DNA of 9,136 nucleotides from Oscillospiraceae bacterium (GTDB taxonomy: Bacteria; Bacillota; Clostridia; Oscillospirales; Acutalibacteraceae). Of the stretch, positions 4,949 to 9,136 are shown one piece after another. The position numbers and the translations under genes were made by a program. The stretch is taken from contig CADBPL010000234.1 in the NCBI GenBank assembly GCA_902796535.1, positions 1 through 9,136 of the forward strand, read 5' to 3'. Each line of letters begins with the position of its first letter. Position 1 is the first letter of the stretch. The notes below the pieces were generated by a model. The model saw nothing but the letters and a program-made list of their open reading frames with translations, was not told the origin of the DNA and searched no databases.

Positions 4949-6682
4949 GTGAAAAGAACAATCTGTTTGCTGATGAGCGCGGTGCTTGCCTTTTCCTGCT
5001 GTATCTTCGCCGGCGCCGCAAAAGACGATACGCCTGTCATCATCGTTCCCGGGTTTATCGAAACCGTGATGGGCATCGATATCGACCAGAAGAACGAAGA
5101 ACAGCTCTGGCCCTTTACCGCCCGGACGCTGCTCGGCAAAATCATTGCGGATTCTCCGACCCTGATGGTTCGGCTGGCCGGCCTTGCGTTCGGGAGATTT
5201 GACAAATTCGGCACCCGGATCGGACAGGACGCCGAAGAGATTTTGTATAAGCTGACCTGCAACCCCGACGGGAGCTCCGATTACGGGATCGAGTCGTTTT
5301 CGCAGGATCCCGAACGGTGCAGCGCGGGTTACCTTGCCAACTATAAAAACGGCAAATACCTTGCCATGGCCGACTTTGTGAAGGACGTTGCCGCCAAGAC
5401 CGATCCGAACAGGACCTTTGTTTTTTGTTATAACAGCCAGCTTGATTCACTTGCGCTCGCTTCTCAGCTCAGGTCGTTTATCAAAGCTGTAAAGGACTGC
5501 ACGGGGTCGGAAACGGTCAGGCTCTGCTCCCACAGCTACGGCGGCCAGATCATTGCCGCCTATTTCTACCGGTATCCGGATGACAGCGACGTTGCAAAAG
5601 CGGTGATGATCTACCCTGCGCTCGCCGGAACCGACGCCATCAAGCACATTCTGGAAGCGGACGCCGACGTTCCGCTTGACGATATTCTTGTCTACGCGGA
5701 AAACCTTCTCCGCAGCCCCGCCAAATTTGAGAAGCTGTTAAAAGAAAGGCATTTCCGTTACCTCAGCGACTTTGCCAGCTTCGGTCTGGCGGAGGTGGCT
5801 GACATGTGGCGCTACTGGAGCAGTATGTATGCGCTGTGCTCAAACGAGTATTATGAATTGCTGAAGGAGGAATTCCTCGACCCGGTCGAAAGCGCCCCGA
5901 TCATCGAAGCCAACGACCTCATTCATTACGATATGACGCCCAAGCTCGGGAGCATTTTTGCAGCCTGTCAGGCAAAAGGCGTCGATCTGGCGATCGTCAG
6001 CGGCTGCGGCATAAAGGAATGCCTGGGCGGAGATGACAACACGGACGTTCTGCTGCCCACCAAGCTTGCCACCGGCGCCTTCTGCTCCAAATTCGGGGAG
6101 CATTTCAGCGACGGCTATGTGGCCAAAGGCACCGCCTGCAGCGATCCGGCGCACAATCATGTTTCACCTGCCATGGATATTGACGCGTCCACGGCGTTTC
6201 TGCCCGACAACACCTGGTTTGCGCAACGCGCTTTTCACGGGGGGTATTCCGTTCAGGATTACACCATGACGCTGATTGAAAAGCTGCTGTTGACGGACGA
6301 ACTCAAAGACGTTTATTCGGATCCGGCTTTTCCGCAGTTCGGCTATTCGGACAATGTCAATATGGGGATCCATTTTTGCTTTGATGAATCGCCTGCCGGC
6401 TATCTTTCTTCCGACGACCACGCCATCGTGATCAAAAATCTGGACAAGGTCGCTCCGGTCAAGGTTTTGTCTGTCACAGCTTCTGATCTGGATCTTGAAT
6501 TTGACGCCGTCAAATCAACCGTTATCCTGCCCGGAAAAACCGTAACCATCCCTTACAGCGGCGAACTGCCCGCGGTGAAAGCCAAGCGCATCGACGTCAC
6601 GGTAAAATATGTTGCCGGGGCGTCCGTCAACACGCTGACAAGAGGCTTTACGCTTAACAACAGCGTCAAAAGCGCCGATTAA
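4949..6682 (+). CDS. Secreted LCAT-like alpha/beta-hydrolase (lipase/acyltransferase family)
   Basis: The 577-residue product has a signal peptide (MKRT, hydrophobic core, AFAGAA-type cleavage around residues 23-24). The mature part opens with the oxyanion strand PVIIVPGF (29-36) and an EEQLWPF segment typical of lecithin-cholesterol acyltransferase-like lipases. The nucleophile elbow is SHSYGG with Ser196, followed by a Gxx-type YPALAGTDA strand. Asp388 (SDGYVAKG) and His430 (AFHGGY) are well placed to complete a Ser-Asp-His triad. Residues from about 490 to the end look like a beta-sandwich without catalytic motifs, perhaps for binding. The family hydrolyses or transfers acyl esters; the substrate is unknown, the site extracellular. 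A GTG start at 4949 is chosen over the in-frame GTG at 4940 because GAAGG (4936-4940) lies 8 nt upstream of it. It is preceded by a structured leader and followed by a strong terminator, so it is probably monocistronic. Confidence 0.85.
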   Translation: MKRTICLLMSAVLAFSCCIFAGAAKDDTPVIIVPGFIETVMGIDIDQKNEEQLWPFTARTLLGKIIADSPTLMVRLAGLAFGRFDKFGTRIGQDAEEILYKLTCNPDGSSDYGIESFSQDPERCSAGYLANYKNGKYLAMADFVKDVAAKTDPNRTFVFCYNSQLDSLALASQLRSFIKAVKDCTGSETVRLCSHSYGGQIIAAYFYRYPDDSDVAKAVMIYPALAGTDAIKHILEADADVPLDDILVYAENLLRSPAKFEKLLKERHFRYLSDFASFGLAEVADMWRYWSSMYALCSNEYYELLKEEFLDPVESAPIIEANDLIHYDMTPKLGSIFAACQAKGVDLAIVSGCGIKECLGGDDNTDVLLPTKLATGAFCSKFGEHFSDGYVAKGTACSDPAHNHVSPAMDIDASTAFLPDNTWFAQRAFHGGYSVQDYTMTLIEKLLLTDELKDVYSDPAFPQFGYSDNVNMGIHFCFDESPAGYLSSDDHAIVIKNLDKVAPVKVLSVTASDLDLEFDAVKSTVILPGKTVTIPYSGELPAVKAKRIDVTVKYVAGASVNTLTRGFTLNNSVKSAD

Positions 6683-6698
6683 ACTGCTCTGAAATATC

Positions 6699-6737
6699 AA
6701 TAAGCCGGACGGCCGTTGAAAGGTCGTCCGGCTTATT
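6699..6737. terminator. Strong terminator hairpin, probably bidirectional
   Basis: AATAAGCCGGACGGCC (6699-6714) pairs with GGTCGTCCGGCTTATT (6722-6737) over 16 bp with a single G-U pair and a 7-nt loop. The right arm ends CTTATT and TTGATT follows. It lies 16 nt after the lipase stop codon and before the stop of the convergent glycoside hydrolase (6810), so it probably serves both. The remaining bases up to 6809 contain no gene. Confidence 0.85.
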
Positions 6738-6809
6738 TGATTGGTGTGAAAAGCGGCAGCCTGCCCATGGGAGCGCGATCTATCCCCGAAGCAGTTCGCC
6801 TGCTGCGGC

Positions 6810-8414
6810 CTACCGGTCAAGCAGCAGATAAACCGGCGCCTCGGTAATCCGGAGCCGTTTGCCGAATGCGATCGGGTTGCCGTACATATCATAGCAGGCG
6901 CTGACGTTCCCGGGCATTTTTATTCTTTTGGTTTCTCCGAAGGAATAACAGGCAAGGATCGTGCCGTCCGCCGTTTTGTATTCATCCATGATGATATTCT
7001 TTTTCTCCGAGCGGTTGCCGATGTAATCGGCGTTTCCGAGAAAACGGATCACGGTTCCAAAGGTGAGAACCGCCTCACCCGGCTGCAGATACTCGTCAAA
7101 AAAGGCGTAATCCGAAACGTCGCTGGGGTCATTGACGGTTTTTCGGAACGAAAAAGAAACATATCCGTCGGAGCCGGTCGACCGCGTGAACAGCGCCTTT
7201 CTTGCAATTAACGAAGCGTCTGCGCCGACAATGCCGCTTTCGCTGTTGATGCCGCCGCACGTGAGCCCCGCAGCTTTTGCGAGAGCGACGGTCGCCCGGA
7301 CATTTTTGGCGTAATTTGCGTTGCTGTCGTGGTTGTGATAGCCCCAGTTGTCAAGCAGCCCCTTGCGCATCAGCTCATTGCTCTTTTGATAAAACGGAAA
7401 AGCCTCGTCACGCCAGGCAAAAGCAAGACCGCCCGTGTAAACATAGGCGTCGGGGTTGGCGGCTTTCAGGATTTTTGCCGTGTTTTCAAGAATTGTGAAA
7501 TATTCTTCCTGTGTGCCTGCAAAAAATTCCCAGTCCGGTTCGTTCCAGATCTCATACAGAATCATCCCGTTCCGCCGGTAATGATCCGCCAACTTGGTGA
7601 TGTAGTCGTTCCACATGCTTTCCTCCGGCGGATACGCCCAGAGGTTCGGAACGACGTCAACATTTTTATACCGTTCGTTCAGGCCCCAGCGGGTCGTAAC
7701 CGTGCCCAGGATCCAGTTGTATTTCATTCCCCTGGCGTTGGCTTTGGCAATGAGTCCGTCCTGCACATCAAAGGTTACATCAGCATACGGGCCGGCCTGC
7801 ATACTGCCCCAGTCCATGCCGTTTTCTCTGATCAGGTTGACCCCGAGATACGCGGCGGCGTCAAGGATCCGGTCAACGCTTTCGTCTGCGTCAAACCCGG
7901 GAATGCGGTTGTTGACGTCCCACGCCTTTGCTCTTGTGATATACGGCTGAACGCCATAATAAAAACGGTCGCCGGCAATTTCATTTTTCGGCATAACACC
8001 GATGCAAAAGCTGTATTCCCTGTTTTCAACCGTTTTCAGCGTCACGGTGAAAATGCCGTTGCGCGCAGAAGAAAAACGGAACGTGTACTGCGCGTCCTCC
8101 TTTTCAAAAACGAAATAGCCGACCTTGTCAAACCCCGCCTGTTTTGAAAAAACAGCAACCTTTGCGCGGGTGCCGTAAAGCGCCTGCGCCCGGTTGTCAA
8201 TGACCACCCGGATCTCTTCCCCCGGCTCAAAAAGATTCCGTTCGGAAGCAACGCCGTAAGACAGCGTCTTCTCTTCATTCTTCCCGTTCACATAAAACGG
8301 AACGGCGTTGTCAGCTTTCCTGATTTCCAGCCGGTTCTGCGGAAACGCAGCCATAAAGGCGTCGCCGATCACAAAAAACAAAGACAAAAAGAAAGCGATT
8401 GTTTTCGTTGCCAT
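6810..8414 (-). CDS. Secreted clan GH-A glycoside hydrolase with N-terminal beta domain
   Basis: The 534-residue protein has a signal peptide or anchor (MATK then a hydrophobic run to about residue 24). An all-beta domain occupies about 28-142 (GVASERNLFEPGEEIRVVI and similar strands). From about 150 a TIM barrel begins: GVNLIREN, YNWILG, and IWNEPDWEFF, in which Glu292 of the WNEP motif is the expected acid/base. GYHNHDS (358-364) and INSESG with Glu392, the expected nucleophile, follow. The two glutamates, 100 residues apart, fit strand-4 and strand-7 positions of a retaining clan GH-A enzyme (GH5, GH39 and relatives). Residues 470-534 form a further beta region. It probably cleaves an extracellular polysaccharide or glycoside; the linkage cannot be told. 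The start at 8414 has AGGAGG (8426-8421) 6 nt upstream; in-frame codons back to 8462 lack such a site. It lies downstream of the gene ending at 8506, possibly in one transcript, and is convergent with the lipase. Confidence 0.88.
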   Translation of the reverse strand: MATKTIAFFLSLFFVIGDAFMAAFPQNRLEIRKADNAVPFYVNGKNEEKTLSYGVASERNLFEPGEEIRVVIDNRAQALYGTRAKVAVFSKQAGFDKVGYFVFEKEDAQYTFRFSSARNGIFTVTLKTVENREYSFCIGVMPKNEIAGDRFYYGVQPYITRAKAWDVNNRIPGFDADESVDRILDAAAYLGVNLIRENGMDWGSMQAGPYADVTFDVQDGLIAKANARGMKYNWILGTVTTRWGLNERYKNVDVVPNLWAYPPEESMWNDYITKLADHYRRNGMILYEIWNEPDWEFFAGTQEEYFTILENTAKILKAANPDAYVYTGGLAFAWRDEAFPFYQKSNELMRKGLLDNWGYHNHDSNANYAKNVRATVALAKAAGLTCGGINSESGIVGADASLIARKALFTRSTGSDGYVSFSFRKTVNDPSDVSDYAFFDEYLQPGEAVLTFGTVIRFLGNADYIGNRSEKKNIIMDEYKTADGTILACYSFGETKRIKMPGNVSACYDMYGNPIAFGKRLRITEAPVYLLLDR

Positions 8415-8505
8415 ACTGTTCCTCCTATAAACCGCGCGCGTCCCGCTCCTTATGAACCCCACCTGATATAACAGGTTCCGATCGAACCCCTGCTTTCAGC
8501 TCGTA
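8415..8505 (-). other. Gap between two minus-strand genes, with small inverted repeats
   Basis: This 91-nt stretch holds ACCTG-N6-CAGGT (8461-8476) and an overlapping GGTTC-N5-GAACC (8474-8488), plus the heptamer GAACCCC twice (8455-8461 region and 8484-8490). There is no T-run fitting a terminator and no convincing -35/-10 pair on the minus strand, so co-transcription of the two flanking genes is plausible. The overlapping arms could form alternative hairpins. Confidence 0.35.
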
Positions 8506-9136
8506 TTATGCGGCGGTCTCTTTCTTTTTCTTTAAAAGCGAAAGCACACACGCGCCAAGCGCGCCGCCCGCCAGGAAGCCGCCGCCGGACGCCAGCGCCA
8601 GCGTACCGCCGCTGAAGGCGGAGGCCTGACCGTGCACGACGGTCTGTGCGCGCTGCCAATAGAGGTAGATGCCGCCGGTTTCGTTGTTGTATGTGTAATG
8701 GTCGTCCGTCAGGTTCAAAAAGGTTTTCGCGCCGGAGAGCTTCAGACCCTCTTCATACCCGGCCGGAAGATCGGCGCTGCCCATCACCGTTTTCAGGGAG
8801 GCGGCAAGGATCGGTTCGCCCAGGTCGGGGTTCTTCGTGGTATACAGCGCGATCCACTGGCGGCCCACGTCGCCGTTCAGGTCGCCGTAGTTCTTCAGCT
8901 TCTCCCAATCCTCGGATTTTTCTGTCCGGTTGCACGGCACCGCGTTGTAGAACGCGTAGGCGTTGAGCGTGAGCTTCCGTTTGCCGTTTGCGTCCGTTTC
9001 ATACACGTCGCGTTCGTTGATCAGGTGCTGCGGGATCGGTTTGAATTCGACGGTATAGTAATTGTTGAGGTCTCTGATCAGTTGATCCAGATAGATGAGT
9101 ACACCGCCCACGGCGAAGAATGCGCCCACGGCGAAG
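8506..9136 (-). CDS. Unrecognised membrane protein with C-terminal hydrophobic/lysine tail (partial, N-terminus off the right edge)
   Basis: At least 210 residues are visible. The frame is open to the right edge and the in-frame GTG at 9129 has no room for a ribosome site, so the gene very likely begins beyond the window. The visible part starts inside a hydrophobic helix (FAVGAFFAVGGVLIYLDQL), then an extracellular-type polar domain, and ends with a Gly/Ala/Leu-rich helix followed by KKKKETAA. The tail resembles a stop-transfer anchor with a basic cytoplasmic end, without an LPxTG signal. The middle segment (IALYTTKNPDLGEP ... LPAGYE ... FLNLT ... GGIYLYWQR) vaguely resembles the beta-prism MABP-type pattern (PxGY then DLN then GGxxIYL). 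This is an impression from motif spacing, not a family assignment. The stop is TAA at 8508-8506, 91 nt before the glycoside hydrolase start. Function unknown. Confidence 0.7.
   Translation of the reverse strand, partial: FAVGAFFAVGGVLIYLDQLIRDLNNYYTVEFKPIPQHLINERDVYETDANGKRKLTLNAYAFYNAVPCNRTEKSEDWEKLKNYGDLNGDVGRQWIALYTTKNPDLGEPILAASLKTVMGSADLPAGYEEGLKLSGAKTFLNLTDDHYTYNNETGGIYLYWQRAQTVVHGQASAFSGGTLALASGGGFLAGGALGACVLSLLKKKKETAA
9105..9136. repeat. Tandem direct repeat at the right edge
   Basis: CGCCCACGGCGAAG occurs at 9105-9118 and again at 9123-9136, an 18-nt period. On the minus strand it encodes FAVG twice with a six-residue period inside the hydrophobic helix of the partial gene. The second copy ends exactly at the window edge, so the true copy number is unknown. 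Confidence 0.6.

Noticed and set aside
4537..5262. Minus-strand open frame of 241 codons
   Set aside because: It overlaps the 3' end of the ART-like gene, the structured leader and the 5' end of the lipase on the other strand, and has no motif.
4166..6682. Toxin-antitoxin or defence operon formed by the ART-like gene and the next gene
   Set aside because: The downstream product is a secreted lipase-like hydrolase behind its own leader and probable promoter, not a macrodomain or other antitoxin.
7329..8147. Plus-strand open frame of 272 codons
   Set aside because: It is antisense to the glycoside hydrolase with its clear WNEP motif; no promoter or ribosome site was found for it.

Overview
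The window looks like chromosome of a Gram-positive, Clostridia-like anaerobe, probably a gut Oscillospiraceae/Ruminococcaceae relative. Evidence for this is the strong AGGAG/AGGAGG ribosome sites 5-10 nt before starts, the near-consensus sigma-A promoters (one is TTGACA-17-TATAAT), the rho-independent-type hairpin between convergent genes, and secreted or anchored proteins with Gram-positive-style signals. Coding DNA is fairly GC-rich and the intergenic spots are AT-rich. The assignment is inferred from sequence style, not from a marker gene. I see no tRNA, rRNA, CRISPR array or insertion sequence.

Layout, left to right. (1) 1-1214, minus: a condensation-domain-like acyltransferase, cut by the left edge, with a good promoter and a leader of about 125 nt. 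(2) 1529-2527, plus: a membrane-anchored metallophosphoesterase, divergent from (1), with its own promoter and a hairpin at the predicted mRNA 5' end. (3) 2661-3974, minus: an FAD-dependent oxidoreductase, convergent with (2) across a perfect 15-bp hairpin and driven by a full-consensus promoter next to an inverted repeat. (4) 4166-4699, plus: a small protein whose C-terminal half resembles the ADP-ribosyltransferase/RNA 2'-phosphotransferase fold. (5) 4949-6682, plus: a secreted LCAT-like alpha/beta-hydrolase behind a structured leader. (6) 6810-8414, minus: a secreted clan GH-A glycoside hydrolase, convergent with (5) across a strong terminator. (7) 8506 to the right edge, minus: an unrecognised membrane protein with a C-terminal hydrophobic/lysine tail.

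The genes are mostly single transcription units with their own promoters, in divergent and convergent pairs, so this does not read as one operon or one pathway. Four of the seven products (2, 5, 6, 7) are predicted to act at or outside the membrane, which fits a cell-surface/hydrolytic neighbourhood. Only (7) and (6) could share a transcript. I find no clear multi-gene novel system. The best leads are the orphan ART-like protein (4), the structured leader ahead of the lipase (pieces of which recall the c-di-GMP-I riboswitch), and the unrecognised anchored protein (7).
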